Origin: Microbacterium terrisoli
GTDB lineage: Bacteria > Actinomycetota > Actinomycetes > Actinomycetales > Microbacteriaceae
Length of the DNA stretch: 64,000 nt
Assembly: GCF_030866805.1 (NCBI RefSeq)
Contig: NZ_CP133019.1
Coordinates: 3,162,001 to 3,226,000 of the forward strand
Direction: 5' to 3'
Below the pieces are notes generated by a model. It saw only the letters and a program-made list of their open reading frames with translations, was not told the DNA's origin and searched no databases. The position numbers and the translations under genes were made by a program. Positions 62,006 through 64,000 of this stretch are shown in pieces (the stretch's first letter is position 1; the number at the start of each line of letters is the position of its first letter).

Positions 62006-64000
<1,995 letters not shown>

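Overview
This window is chromosomal DNA of a high-G+C actinobacterium, most likely Microbacteriaceae and probably close to Microbacterium. The basis is G+C near 70%, G/C-ending codons (TTA almost absent), many GTGA/ATGA gene overlaps, promoters with only a TAnnnT -10 box 6-7 nt before the start codon, a DUF222/HNH (13E12-type) fragment, an F420/deazaflavin-type reductase and DesK-like two-component genes. I saw no rRNA, tRNA, integrase, transposase, CRISPR array or phage gene.

Region 1 (1-26500) is a lignin-aromatic funnel. mobA and pobA hydroxylate 3- and 4-hydroxybenzoate to protocatechuate, with an IclR regulator between them. A MarR-controlled operon in the order SDR, amidohydrolase, acyl-CoA dehydrogenase, MaoC hydratase, CoA ligase matches the Rhodococcus cou genes, which shorten p-hydroxycinnamates to 4-hydroxybenzoate or vanillate. 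A branched-chain-type ABC importer with its own MarR regulator follows, as does a secreted alpha/beta hydrolase. Next is a one-carbon module: metF, purU and a LigM-type tetrahydrofolate-dependent O-demethylase, with a PadR regulator, an MFS importer and a second purU. Together these could import hydroxycinnamates, trim the side chain, remove the methoxyl methyl group onto tetrahydrofolate, oxidise it to formate and deliver protocatechuate. Ring-cleavage genes are not in the window.

Region 2 (26500-39360) is mixed: a class A beta-lactamase-like protein without the catalytic Ser/Lys, an M13 peptidase, a MATE exporter behind an 11-bp phased repeat, an F420-type reductase, an RNA methyltransferase, mntH-mntR, an SDR, a HAD phosphatase, a small membrane protein, a ROK kinase and an orphan sugar-binding lipoprotein. 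Only a C-terminal scrap of the sugar permease genes remains. An HNH fragment closes the region.

Region 3 (39360-47330) looks like an organosulfur utilisation locus: an SsuABC-like importer, two LLM flavin monooxygenases and a DUF1684 protein on the minus strand, with a divergent alpha/beta hydrolase and a cysteine-synthase-like PLP enzyme that has an altered substrate loop.

Region 4 (47330-64000) is largely housekeeping: pyrE, pntAB, a PEBP-family protein, xthA, a RibD-C reductase, a DesK-type sensor/regulator pair with a repeat-containing linker, a NatAB-type ABC exporter, a GH15 enzyme, a variant G6PDH, a thioredoxin-fold protein and clpB (cut by the window edge).

Two layers run across the whole window. 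One is a family of 73-bp tandem units, each containing a 55-bp hairpin, found in two copies at 12904 and four at 55748. The other is a strongly over-represented 9-mer, GGATGCCGC, which also builds at least one perfect terminator palindrome.
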